Assembly (NCBI RefSeq): GCF_014198245.1
Contig: NZ_JACIHE010000025.1
Coordinates: forward strand, 27,180-91,179
Reading direction: 5' to 3'
Source: Bradyrhizobium sp. cir1
GTDB lineage: Bacteria; Pseudomonadota; Alphaproteobacteria; Rhizobiales; Xanthobacteraceae
DNA length: 64,000 nt
This document shows, piece after piece, positions 8,500 through 16,267 of the stretch (positions within the stretch are counted from its first letter, which is position 1; each line of letters opens with the position of its first letter). The notes under the pieces were generated by a model. It saw only the letters and a list, made by a program, of their open reading frames with translations, ran no database searches and was not told the DNA's origin. A program made the translations under genes and the position numbers.

Positions 8500-8535
8500 G
8501 GAGCGCACCGACACCACGGCGACAGGCTCAAGTGA

Positions 8536-9264
8536 TCAGCGCGGCGTATCGGGCGAGGACGGCGTGCCGTTACCCGGCTGCAGATGCGGTGAGGGGATTT
8601 CCGGCGAGGGCGGGATCACCGGCTTCGGCGCGGGATGATCCATCAGCACGGATTCGGCGACCGATTGCGCGGAGGGCGCGGGTGGCACCACCGGCGCTGG
8701 CTGCGGCGCCGTCACCGGCTCGAACTTGGGTTCGGACGCGACATCCTCCACCGGCGGCTCGGCCTGGCGCTTGGCCTTGCGCGGCGCCGGCACTGTCGTC
8801 TCGGCGACATAGGTGACGCGGCGGCGCGTGCGCTGGGCGATGCCGCCGAGGAAATCGGCCATCGCCAGCAGCACCAGCAGGAAAAAGGTGGAGTTGCCGA
8901 ATTTGGGCCACATCACGAATTCGGCGGCGGCCGCGCCGAATATGATCAGCGACAGCAGATGATCCATCAGGAATTTCGAGCCGGGCCGCGCGCCTTTGAC
9001 CACCTCGAGCAGCAGCAGCACCACGCCGAGCGCGAGCAGGAGATCGGCGAGCGTGACCGGCCAGGTCTCGCCCGTGATCATCGGCACCTTGAACAGCACG
9101 TCCGAGAAGGACACGCTGGGCATCAGGAAGGCGATGATGTTGTAGACCGCGAGCGGAATCAGAAGCAGCGGGAAACCGACCATCGGCAAGATGCCTTCTC
9201 GATCAAGATATCCGGACAGGACAATGCGGCGGCGAAGCATTGGCTCCGCCGCCGTCACTGCCAT
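8536..9264 (-). CDS. Membrane protein with proline-rich tail, function unknown
   Basis: Protein of 242 residues that I do not recognise. Four hydrophobic segments are visible at about residues 24-48, 70-91, 98-119 and 125-144. They are followed by a short basic patch (QRTRRR) and a long Pro/Ala/Val-rich, probably disordered, cytoplasmic or periplasmic tail from about 150 to 242. The basic residues after the last helix suggest the tail is cytoplasmic. It is downstream of rpmF on the same strand with a 62-bp gap, so it may be part of the mtgA-rpmF transcription unit. Confidence 0.8.
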   Translation of the reverse strand: MAVTAAEPMLRRRIVLSGYLDREGILPMVGFPLLLIPLAVYNIIAFLMPSVSFSDVLFKVPMITGETWPVTLADLLLALGVVLLLLEVVKGARPGSKFLMDHLLSLIIFGAAAAEFVMWPKFGNSTFFLLVLLAMADFLGGIAQRTRRRVTYVAETTVPAPRKAKRQAEPPVEDVASEPKFEPVTAPQPAPVVPPAPSAQSVAESVLMDHPAPKPVIPPSPEIPSPHLQPGNGTPSSPDTPR

Positions 9265-9326
9265 ATCTCACGGGTTGGCCGACATCAGACAGGTCCAATC
9301 ATCCTGCCCGGAGAAAGGTCCTGACT

Positions 9327-9509
9327 TTAGGACTCTTTCTTCTTCAGGACCTGACGGCCCTTGTACATGCCGGTCTTGAGGTCGAGATGGTGCGGACGAC
9401 GGAGCTCGCCGGAGTCCTTGTCTTCCACATAGGTCGGCTTCTTGATGGCGTCTGCCGAGCGGCGCATGCCACGGCGCGACGGCGAGGTTTTTCTTCTCGG
9501 AACGGCCAT
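9327..9509 (-). CDS. rpmF: Ribosomal protein bL32
   Basis: 60-residue large-subunit ribosomal protein. The N-terminus AVPRRKTSPSRRGMRRS is the conserved L32 start, and the C-terminal HHLDLKTGMYKGRQVLKKK matches the alphaproteobacterial form. No cysteine is present, so this is the zinc-independent version. It is located between mtgA (upstream, same strand) and the 242-residue membrane protein gene (downstream). The 168 bp before it probably hold its promoter, but I could not pick clear boxes. Confidence 0.97.
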   Translation of the reverse strand: MAVPRRKTSPSRRGMRRSADAIKKPTYVEDKDSGELRRPHHLDLKTGMYKGRQVLKKKES

Positions 9510-9677
9510 TTCAATATCCTCTAGGGATTGGTGTTGTCAGGGCATCGTCCGCGAGGGACGGCTCAGCACCCGCAATAGGAGGCGAGCTGAATGCCGATGA
9601 AGGCCGGGCTTATAGAGGAAGGCTGGCCGTAAAGCTAGGCTTTTGGCCCGGAAAATGCGCCCAAAAAGGGCCCGGAA

Positions 9678-10352
9678 TCAGCGATTTTCCCGCCAGCAGG
9701 TGGCAAGTGAGCTCGCCTGCCCCCGCGCCATATAGGTGGCCGCCAGCCGCCGGACGCCCGGCCCAGGGGTCCGGGCGCTGCGTTTGACCGGATTCGGCAG
9801 GATCGAGGCCAGAAGCGCGGCCTCTCGCGGCGACAGGTTTTCGGCCGATTTGCCGAAAGCATAGGCGCTGGCCGTCTCCACCCCAAACTGGCCCTGGGGG
9901 CCGAGCTCGGCGATGTTGAGGTAAATTTCCAGGATCCGCGGCTTGGGCAGGACAAAGTCGATCCACAGCGCCAGCGGGAATTCGAGCGCCTTGCGGATGA
10001 AATCGCGTCCCTGCCAGAGGAACAGGTTTTTCGCCACCTGCTGAGTGATGGTGGAGGCGCCCCGGAACGGCGTGCCGTCCTCCTTCGCATCGTCGATCGC
10101 CTCGCGGAGCGCGCCCCAATCGATGCCGTGATGCTTGCAGAAATGAGCGTCCTCGGCCGCCACCACCGCGCGCGGCAGATAGGGCGACATCTCCGCCAGA
10201 TCGATCCACTCCCGCTGCATCGGCGCGCCCCGCAAGCTGCGCCAGGCCATCAGCGTCGAAACGGGGTGGCCGGTGCGGTAGAACGGCGCGATCACATAGG
10301 GCGCGAGAACTGCAACCGCGAGCACCAGCAGCAGGATTTTGACGATGCGCAA
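9678..10352 (-). CDS. mtgA: Monofunctional biosynthetic peptidoglycan transglycosylase
   Basis: GT51 glycosyltransferase polymerising lipid II into glycan strands. Called with a TTG start at 10352, giving 224 residues, the usual MtgA length. GGAAAGG lies six bases upstream and the product then opens directly with an N-terminal membrane anchor, LRIVKILLLVLAVAVLAPYVI. A longer in-frame reading from 10652 would overlap the divergent polyprenyl synthase gene and adds a non-homologous Arg-rich stretch, so it is rejected. GT51 motifs are clear: VVAAEDAHFCKHHGID with the catalytic Glu, GASTITQQVAKNLFLW, and the region RKALEFPLALWIDFVLPKPRILEIYLN. It has no transpeptidase domain, unlike the PBP1A encoded at 48711. 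Confidence 0.93.
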   Translation of the reverse strand: MRIVKILLLVLAVAVLAPYVIAPFYRTGHPVSTLMAWRSLRGAPMQREWIDLAEMSPYLPRAVVAAEDAHFCKHHGIDWGALREAIDDAKEDGTPFRGASTITQQVAKNLFLWQGRDFIRKALEFPLALWIDFVLPKPRILEIYLNIAELGPQGQFGVETASAYAFGKSAENLSPREAALLASILPNPVKRSARTPGPGVRRLAATYMARGQASSLATCWRENR

Positions 10353-10513
10353 ATCGACCTTTCCGGCGCAAACTGAACCGCGGCCACGGGCTGGGCCATT
10401 AAGTCTGTGATAATTCGGGCCTTTTCCAGCACTTTTTAGGCCTTCCAAACGATTGACTGGGGCGGGCGCATAAAGGATTGTCCCGCCGAATTTTAGTTCT
10501 GGAGCCTTTCTTG

Positions 10514-11437
10514 ATGACCGGCACGTCCCCGTCCGATTTCGCCAAACGTCTGGACAAGACCGCTGATGACACCGAAGCCCTGCTCGGGCGCCTGCTGTCG
10601 GACGACATCCTGCACGATGAGATCGCCCGGCCCAAGCGACTGATGGACGCAATGCGCTATTCGAGTCTGAACGGCGGCAAGCGCCTGCGGCCGTTCCTGG
10701 TAGTCGAGAGCGCCGCCGTGTTCGGCGTTCCCCGCGAAGCGGCCCTGCTCGTGGGCGCTGCGCTCGAATGCATCCACTGCTACTCGCTGATCCATGACGA
10801 TCTGCCGGCGATGGACAATTCGGACCTGCGCCGCGGCCGCCCCACCCTGCACAAGCAGACCGACGACGCCACCGCGATCCTCGCCGGCGACGGCCTGCTC
10901 ACGCTCGCCTTCGACATCGTCACCCGCGACGAGATCCATCGCGACGCCAATGTGCGGCTGCTGCTGACGCGTGCGCTGGCGCGCTGCGCCGGCATCGGCG
11001 GCATGGTCGGCGGTCAGATCCTCGATCTCGCCGGCGAAGGCCGCTTCGGCGGCAACGAACTGATCGATGTCGCCCGCATTCAGCAGATGAAGACCGGCGC
11101 GCTGCTCCGCTACGGCTGCATCGCCGGCGCGATCCTCGGCCAGGCCTCGCAGAAAGAATATCAGGCGCTCGACGATTACGGCCGCGCGCTCGGCGAAGCC
11201 TTCCAGATCGCCGACGACCTGCTCGACGTCGAAGGCGATGCGGCAGCCCTCGGCAAGCCGGCCGGCGCCGATGCCGCGCTCGGCAAGACCACCTTCGTGA
11301 CCCAGCTCGGCATCGAAGGCGCCAAGCAGCGCGTACGCGACCTGCTCGCGCGCGCCGACAGCGCGGTCTCCATCTTCGGCGACCGCGCCGCCGTGCTGCA
11401 AGCCGCCGCACGCTTCGTCGCCGAGCGGAAGAACTGA
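10514..11437 (+). CDS. ispA: Polyprenyl synthetase, farnesyl diphosphate synthase type
   Basis: Trans-isoprenyl diphosphate synthase of 307 residues, condensing IPP with allylic diphosphates. The start ATG at 10514 has GGAG eight bases upstream. NGGKRLRP at about 53-60 binds IPP. The first Asp-rich motif is DDLPAMD at 95-101, preceded by the HCYSLIH that typifies bacterial FPP synthases. The second Asp-rich motif is DDLLDVEGD near 236. GGQ and the KTGAL region are also in place. The chain length made (C15 against C20) is inferred from these motifs. It is divergent from mtgA and 9 bases upstream of a DUF1345 gene. ispG, also in the isoprenoid pathway, is elsewhere in the window. Confidence 0.9.
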   Translation: MTGTSPSDFAKRLDKTADDTEALLGRLLSDDILHDEIARPKRLMDAMRYSSLNGGKRLRPFLVVESAAVFGVPREAALLVGAALECIHCYSLIHDDLPAMDNSDLRRGRPTLHKQTDDATAILAGDGLLTLAFDIVTRDEIHRDANVRLLLTRALARCAGIGGMVGGQILDLAGEGRFGGNELIDVARIQQMKTGALLRYGCIAGAILGQASQKEYQALDDYGRALGEAFQIADDLLDVEGDAAALGKPAGADAALGKTTFVTQLGIEGAKQRVRDLLARADSAVSIFGDRAAVLQAAARFVAERKN

Positions 11438-11446
11438 CGTAGACCG

Positions 11447-12139
11447 ATGGCGGTCGGAGGCAAAGACGATCCCGTCCTCGTCCGCTTCCGCAGAATGTCG
11501 CGGCCGGTGCGGCTGATCTATGCGCGGCCGCGGACCTTCATCGCGCTCGCCGCCGGCATCCTGGTCAGCCTGCTGCTGCCGGGCTCATTCAGGCTGGTGA
11601 CACGGCTCCTGTTCGGCTGGGATGCGCTGATCGCGGTCTATCTCGTGCTGGTCTATGCGATGATGCTGTGCAACGACCACCAGCACATCCGCCGCGCCGC
11701 GGCGATGCAGGACGACGGCCGCTTCGTGATCCTGCTGGTGACGGCCACGGGCGCCTTCGCCAGCATTGCGGCGATCGTCTCCGAGCTCGGCACGCCGCAT
11801 CGCGGGGTGCTTGAGCTGACCATCGCGATCACCACGATCGCATTGTCATGGGCCGCCGTGCACACGACCTTCGCGCTGCACTACGCCCATGATTATTACA
11901 GGAACGCGAAGCCGGGCGGCTTGCAGTTTCCGAGCGGCGACAAGGAAGACCACGCCGACTATTGGGACTTCGTCTATTTCTCGTTCGTGATCGGCATGAC
12001 CGCGCAGGTCTCCGATGTCGGCATCACCGACAAGACCATCCGCCGCACCGCCACCGCCCACGGCATCGTGTCCTTCATCTACAACACGGCCTTGCTGGCG
12101 CTGACGGTGAACATCGCGGCGAGCGCGATTTCAAGCTGA
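11447..12139 (+). CDS. DUF1345 family membrane protein
   Basis: Inner-membrane protein of 230 residues with about five hydrophobic segments. The conserved DUF1345 features are visible: a cytoplasmic start rich in Arg (SRPVRLIYARPRTF), the central AAVHTTFALHYAHDYY stretch, and DYWDFVYFSFVIGMTAQVSDVGIT near the C-terminus. The biochemical role of the family is not known. It begins 9 bases after the polyprenyl synthase gene and is probably co-transcribed with it. A compact palindrome follows the stop and separates it from the convergent caspase-like gene. Confidence 0.85.
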   Translation: MAVGGKDDPVLVRFRRMSRPVRLIYARPRTFIALAAGILVSLLLPGSFRLVTRLLFGWDALIAVYLVLVYAMMLCNDHQHIRRAAAMQDDGRFVILLVTATGAFASIAAIVSELGTPHRGVLELTIAITTIALSWAAVHTTFALHYAHDYYRNAKPGGLQFPSGDKEDHADYWDFVYFSFVIGMTAQVSDVGITDKTIRRTATAHGIVSFIYNTALLALTVNIAASAISS

Positions 12140-12141
12140 TT

Positions 12142-12186
12142 GTTGTCCCGGCCCCCGTGCGCAATTGCGCACTAGGCCGGGACGAC
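12142..12186. terminator. Short palindrome between convergent genes
   Basis: GTTGTCCCGGCCCCCGTGCG opposite CACTAGGCCGGGACGAC, with a central TGCGCAATTGCGCA. It looks like a minimal version of the CCCGGACAAGCG repeat family. It lies in the 56-bp gap between stop codons of two convergent genes and could form a strong hairpin in either transcript. A U-tract is lacking on both sides, so a classical intrinsic terminator is not certain. Confidence 0.5.
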
Positions 12187-12195
12187 CCGATTAGC

Positions 12196-14013
12196 TCAGT
12201 TGCACACCTCGGCATTGGCGTCGTTGCCGGGGCCACCGCCGCCGCGATATTCGAGATGGCAACCGCGGTTGACCGGACGGCAGCCGCCGCTGTTGCAGAA
12301 GACCTGCCCGCCACCCGAGCGACGACCGACGCCAGGCGCGGCAGCGATGCCGGCTGCTGCACCATAGCCGCCTGCCGCTTCGGCCGCCGCACCGCCGGCC
12401 TGACGACGCTGCCGGGCGGGACGTTCATCACTGTCGTCGCGCTTCGCCGTTGCAGGCTTGGCCGGCTTTGCGGCGCGCTGCTTCTCGCACTCATTGTCGT
12501 CGTTGACCGCATAGCCCTCACGGCAGACGATCTTCGTGCACTTGTCGCCGTCGGCCTTGAAGCCGTGCTCACAGACCAGCGGACAGACCCGCGACGGCTT
12601 CGCCTTGACGGCGTCGAGCGCGTCGGTGCTCGCGACCTTCACGTCGAGCTTGGTGCCGGCATAGCGGTTGAACTGCGACAGTGAGCGCTGCGAGGATGTA
12701 TTCCAGTTCCCGTCGGCCTGTCCGGAGAAGCAGCCGACCCGGCCAAGCTCGGTCTGCACCGAGCGGCTCAGATCGGCCGGATTGGTCGCCGGCGTCAGCG
12801 CGGCGACGTTGGTACCGGCCGGGCTCGCGGTGCTGGCCGGCGCGGTGCTGGGTGCCGCCGCGGCGAGGTTGACGCGCTGCTGCTCGGCGGCGGCCGCCTG
12901 CTGTTGGGCCTGCTCCTTCGCCTTCTGCGCGGCGAGCTGTGCCTGCTCGGCGGCCTTCGCCTCGGCCGCGGCCTTGACCTGCGCATCCTTCTGCGCACCG
13001 AGAGCGGCAAGACGATCGCGCTCGGCCTCGGCCTGCTTCGACTTCTCGATCGCCGCCGCATGGGCCTGCTCGGCCTGGATCTTGTCGATCTGGAGCTTGG
13101 CGAGGTTGGCATAGAAGCCGTCGGGGTGCTGGGCGAGGAAGGCTTCCCACGCCGGCTTGTTGCCGACCTGAAGCGCGAGCTCGTAGTCGCGGCGCATGTC
13201 GGCCTGCGGGTTCGCCACAGGCGCCGCAGCCACCGCCTTGACCGGCACCAGCGGGACATCATCGCCGCCGAGCGAGCCATAGACGAACGGCTCCTGCTTG
13301 TTGCCGGTCGACTTGAGCACGTCGTCGCGCACGAAGCCGAACGCGCGGCGGACATCGAGGCCCGGCGTCGTCAGATGCTTCGACAGCGCAACCGTAAACG
13401 GGCTGTTGGCGCCGTCGCCGTCCTGCGCCGTGAAGCCGGCCTTGGCCGAATAGGCGATCAGCGTGTTGGGGCTGGTCGGCTCGACCTGGGCGAGGCCGCG
13501 GCCGATGCCGCGCGAGGCAATCGTGCGCTTCATGGTCTTGCCGAACGGATTGTCCCGACAGGCATCCAGAATCACCAGGCGGAGCTGCTTGGCCGGTTCG
13601 ACCGCGACCAGGATGCGGTCGAGCGAGAGCGCCTCGTCATAGACGTCGGTGTCGCGCTCGAGCCTCGCGTCGACGGGGATCAGATAGTTGGAGCCTTCAA
13701 CCTCGATGCCGTGACCGGCATAGTAGACCACGGCGATGTCGGCAGTGCGGGTCGCGTCGGCAAAGTCGCGCAGCACGCGTCGCGTATCCTGGGCCGACAG
13801 ATCGTGCCGGGAATCGACAACGTCGAAACCGGCCTCCTTCAGCGTCTTCGCCATCACCGCCCCGTCATTGACGGGGTTAGCCAGCGACGGCGCGTGCTGA
13901 TAGGCCGAGTTGGCGAGCACCAGCGCGACCCGCTTGCCGGCAAAAGCCGGATCGGCGCCGAACAGCAGCGCGGCAGCAAGGAGAAGCGGGCAAAGTCTGA
14001 GCAGATTGCGCAT
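12196..14013 (-). CDS. Secreted caspase-like (peptidase C14, orthocaspase) protein with C-terminal peptidoglycan-binding-like and Cys-rich regions
   Basis: Protein of 605 residues. The start at 14013 gives a clean signal peptide (cleavage after DPAFA, residue 25), so the protein is exported. The caspase p20 domain spans about 27-250, with the catalytic dyad His101 in YYAGHGIEV and Cys152 in LDACRDNPF. Residues about 290-390 are an Ala/Gln/Glu-rich coiled coil. They are followed by a PG-binding-1-like segment, QTELGRVGCFSGQADGNWN, near 415-440. A stretch with six cysteines (CPLVCEHGFKADGDKC, then CREGYAVNDDNEC) lies near 475-510. The tail is Gly/Arg rich with three more cysteines. Family members are Cys proteases, often Arg/Lys-specific, but the substrate here is unknown. 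Convergent with the DUF1345 gene. Confidence 0.88.
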   Translation of the reverse strand: MRNLLRLCPLLLAAALLFGADPAFAGKRVALVLANSAYQHAPSLANPVNDGAVMAKTLKEAGFDVVDSRHDLSAQDTRRVLRDFADATRTADIAVVYYAGHGIEVEGSNYLIPVDARLERDTDVYDEALSLDRILVAVEPAKQLRLVILDACRDNPFGKTMKRTIASRGIGRGLAQVEPTSPNTLIAYSAKAGFTAQDGDGANSPFTVALSKHLTTPGLDVRRAFGFVRDDVLKSTGNKQEPFVYGSLGGDDVPLVPVKAVAAAPVANPQADMRRDYELALQVGNKPAWEAFLAQHPDGFYANLAKLQIDKIQAEQAHAAAIEKSKQAEAERDRLAALGAQKDAQVKAAAEAKAAEQAQLAAQKAKEQAQQQAAAAEQQRVNLAAAAPSTAPASTASPAGTNVAALTPATNPADLSRSVQTELGRVGCFSGQADGNWNTSSQRSLSQFNRYAGTKLDVKVASTDALDAVKAKPSRVCPLVCEHGFKADGDKCTKIVCREGYAVNDDNECEKQRAAKPAKPATAKRDDSDERPARQRRQAGGAAAEAAGGYGAAAGIAAAPGVGRRSGGGQVFCNSGGCRPVNRGCHLEYRGGGGPGNDANAEVCN

Positions 14014-14196
14014 GACACGACTTCCGAAGTTCAGGGCCGTCTGGGCCTTTGGGACCGCTTTAGCAGGATCGAGCACCGGCGCTTGTGATGGAGGTCACGA
14101 AGGCGGCGTCCGACGACAGACCGAAAGACCCTCTATGTTTGTCGCGCCAGCGCGGTTGGGGTTCGGCGACACCAGCGGACGCGGGCCGGGTTCCCG

Positions 14197-14625
14197 CTAG
14201 GGATCGCCGACATGCCCCCGATATTGCGGCAGATTGTCCGTAATCTCGTGCCAGGGCGCCTTCGAACCCACGAAAATATGGGCGCTCGGCCGGATCGAGG
14301 GGGCATCGACCAGGGTTCCCAGGGCGACATGGACCCATTTCCCCTCACGCACCCGGGAATAAAGCAGCGAACCGCAGCGGGCGCAGTGGGCGTCATGGGT
14401 GGTGTCGTCCCCGTAGATCATGCGCTGGTCATCTCCCTGGACGATGCAGAGCTTGTCCTGCGCGATGCCGGCGAACGGCTTGAAGGCGGAGCCGGTGGTG
14501 CGGCGGCAGTTCGAACAGTGGCAGTTCATCGAATAGACGAAGGCATCGGCCACCTCGAAGCGCACGGTGCGGCAACAGCATTCGCCGGTCAGGATACGAG
14601 CATTGGAATTTTCTGATCCGGTCAT
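14197..14625 (-). CDS. GFA family zinc protein (glutathione-dependent formaldehyde-activating-like)
   Basis: 142-residue GFA/CENP-V fold protein. The start ATG at 14625 has GAGGG eight bases upstream; an upstream in-frame ATG at 14667 lacks support. The structural zinc ligands are visible: GECCC at 15-18, CHCSNC at 35-40 and CARC near 84-87. The family was named for S-hydroxymethylglutathione formation, but most members have no proven activity, so I give only the fold. It is divergent from the NTF2-like gene at 14720 with a 94-bp gap. Confidence 0.88.
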   Translation of the reverse strand: MTGSENSNARILTGECCCRTVRFEVADAFVYSMNCHCSNCRRTTGSAFKPFAGIAQDKLCIVQGDDQRMIYGDDTTHDAHCARCGSLLYSRVREGKWVHVALGTLVDAPSIRPSAHIFVGSKAPWHEITDNLPQYRGHVGDP

Positions 14626-14719
14626 GGCGACGCCCTCGCGCAAATGGCTAACACACCCATAGCGCATTTTGATGTGTACGACTAAGTTCCGCCCAAGCCA
14701 TCATGCGAAGGGATGACCC

Positions 14720-15094
14720 ATGAGCCAGAACCGTTCGAGCGTCGAAGCCGTCGTGCAATCCTATTTCGACGGACTCTATGAGGGCGACGCCGACAAGCTC
14801 GGCGCCATCTTCCACCCCTCGGCCGATTTGCGCTGGGTCGAGAAGGGCGAATTGCAGGTGCTGACCGTGCCGGACTGGCTCGACCGCGTGCGCAAGCGTG
14901 CCTCCGCCAAGGCCGAAGGCAAGCCGCGCGAGGATTTCATCGTCACCATCGACCGCTCCGACGACAAGACCGCCTTCATTAAGGTCCGCTGCCAGCTGCC
15001 GCCGCGCTATTTCACCGACTATCTGGTGGCGATGAAGCTCGCCGACGGTTGGCAGATCGTGTCGAAATCGTACAGGTATGACCTGAGGGAGTGA
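14720..15094 (+). CDS. NTF2-like (SnoaL / lumazine-binding-like) protein
   Basis: Small cytoplasmic protein of 124 residues with the cone-shaped NTF2-like fold: a first helix SVEAVVQSYFDGLYEGDADKLGAIFHPSADL, then alternating strands ending in YLVAMKLADGWQIVSKSYR. This matches the putative lumazine-binding subgroup. Members include enzymes and ligand-binding proteins, so no reaction can be assigned. GGGATG stands close to the start codon. It stands alone between the divergent GFA gene and a large repeat. Confidence 0.82.
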   Translation: MSQNRSSVEAVVQSYFDGLYEGDADKLGAIFHPSADLRWVEKGELQVLTVPDWLDRVRKRASAKAEGKPREDFIVTIDRSDDKTAFIKVRCQLPPRYFTDYLVAMKLADGWQIVSKSYRYDLRE

Positions 15095-15148
15095 GGGGGG
15101 CTCGACCTTCCGCTGCCCGAAATCGGGCGCACTCGCTTCCCATTCTCC

Positions 15149-15301
15149 GTCATTGCGAGCGCAACTCTCGCCGCGTCATTGCGAGGAGCCCTTGCGACGA
15201 AGCAATCCAGAATCCCTCTGAGGAGACAGACTGGATTGCTTCGTCGCTTCCGCCTTCGCTCTGCGAGCTACGGCGGACAAGTCGTTCCTCGCAAAGACGA
15301 C
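15149..15301. repeat. Palindromic intergenic element, GTCATTGCGAGCG type
   Basis: Opens with GTCATTGCGAGCGCAAC, repeats GTCATTGCGAGGAGC at 15175, and has an inner CGACGAAGCAATCCAGA facing CTGGATTGCTTCGTCG, closing with CCTCGCAAAGACGAC. The copy is longer and more degenerate than the one at 17885-17962. It fills the gap upstream of the beta-lactamase gene. Confidence 0.8.
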
Positions 15302-15353
15302 GCGGATGCAGCATCCGCTACATTTCTCACCTCCACTCACCTGAAAGTCCCCC

Positions 15354-16211
15354 ATGCTTCTCGACCGCCGTTCCCTGCTCGCCTCGCTCTGCTGGATGGC
15401 CGCTTCCCCCGCGCTTGCCGCGGAGGCGCCGCCTGAACTCGAAACCTATGAACGCGACAGCGGCGGGCGGATCGGGCTCTATGCGGAAAATCTGGCGACC
15501 GGCAAAAAGCTCGCCTGGCGGGCCGACGAGCGGTTCGTCATGTGCTCGACATTCAAGGCTTCGCTGGCGGCCTGCGTACTGGCGCGGGTCGATCGCGGCG
15601 AGGAGCAGCTTGCGGCCATGATCGCTTACGGCCAGGCCGACCTGCTCGACTACGCGCCGGTGGCCAAGCAAAATCTCACGGCCGGCAAGATGTCGGTCGG
15701 CGAGATGTGCAAGGCAATTGTCGAGCTCAGCGACAACACTTGCGCCAATCTGCTGCTGGCACGGATCGGCGGCCCCGCCGCGCTTACCGCATTCTGGCGA
15801 TCGCTCGGTGACACCACCTCGCGGCTCGACCACAACGAGCCCGAGCTCAACCGCTCACCGCCCGGCAATCCCCAGGACACCACGACGCCGGCGGCGATGG
15901 CGAATAATCTGCGTCGGCTGGTGCTGGGCGAAGCCTTGTCGGCGCAATCGCGCGTTCAGCTCACCGACTGGATGGTGAACTGCAAGACCGGCGCAAACCG
16001 GCTGCGTGGCGGCCTGCCGGCGGACTGGACCATCGGCGACAAGACCGGCAACAACGGCAAGGACGCAGTAGGCGATATCGCGGTCGTCTGGCCGAAGCCT
16101 GACGCGCCGATCCTGATCGCGGCCTATACCCAGGGCGGCACGCCGAATTCCGCGCAGATCACGGCCGTATTTGCCCGCATCGGACGCATGGCGGCAGAGC
16201 GGCTGGCGTAA
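15354..16211 (+). CDS. bla: Class A beta-lactamase
   Basis: Periplasmic serine beta-lactamase of 285 residues. The N-terminus MLLDRRSLLASLCWMAASPALA has twin arginines and may be a Tat or Sec signal, cleaving near residue 23. All class A motifs are present: Ser65-Thr-Phe-Lys68 (SxxK), Ser126-Asp-Asn128 (SDN), Glu162-Pro-Glu-Leu-Asn166 (omega-loop ExxLN) and Lys230-Thr-Gly232 (KTG). The residue before the nucleophile is Cys64, as in PenA-like enzymes, but the position after KTG reads NNG, so the Cys69-Cys238 disulfide of class A carbapenemases is absent. No divergent AmpR-type regulator adjoins it. Probably an intrinsic chromosomal enzyme. Confidence 0.95.
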   Translation: MLLDRRSLLASLCWMAASPALAAEAPPELETYERDSGGRIGLYAENLATGKKLAWRADERFVMCSTFKASLAACVLARVDRGEEQLAAMIAYGQADLLDYAPVAKQNLTAGKMSVGEMCKAIVELSDNTCANLLLARIGGPAALTAFWRSLGDTTSRLDHNEPELNRSPPGNPQDTTTPAAMANNLRRLVLGEALSAQSRVQLTDWMVNCKTGANRLRGGLPADWTIGDKTGNNGKDAVGDIAVVWPKPDAPILIAAYTQGGTPNSAQITAVFARIGRMAAERLA

Positions 16212-16267
16212 GGCCGCCGCATTGACCACGCATTGACCTCCTGGCCGCTTCCGGGTGAAGACAGGCC

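Noticed and set aside
10353..10652. 100-residue N-terminal extension of mtgA
   Set aside because: It overlaps the divergent polyprenyl synthase gene, is Arg/Cys-rich, and a TTG with a good ribosome-binding site gives the normal MtgA length.
12904..14088. 394-codon plus-strand frame opposite the caspase-like gene
   Set aside because: Repetitive Arg/Leu/Gly composition mirroring the Ala/Gln coiled coil of the real gene.
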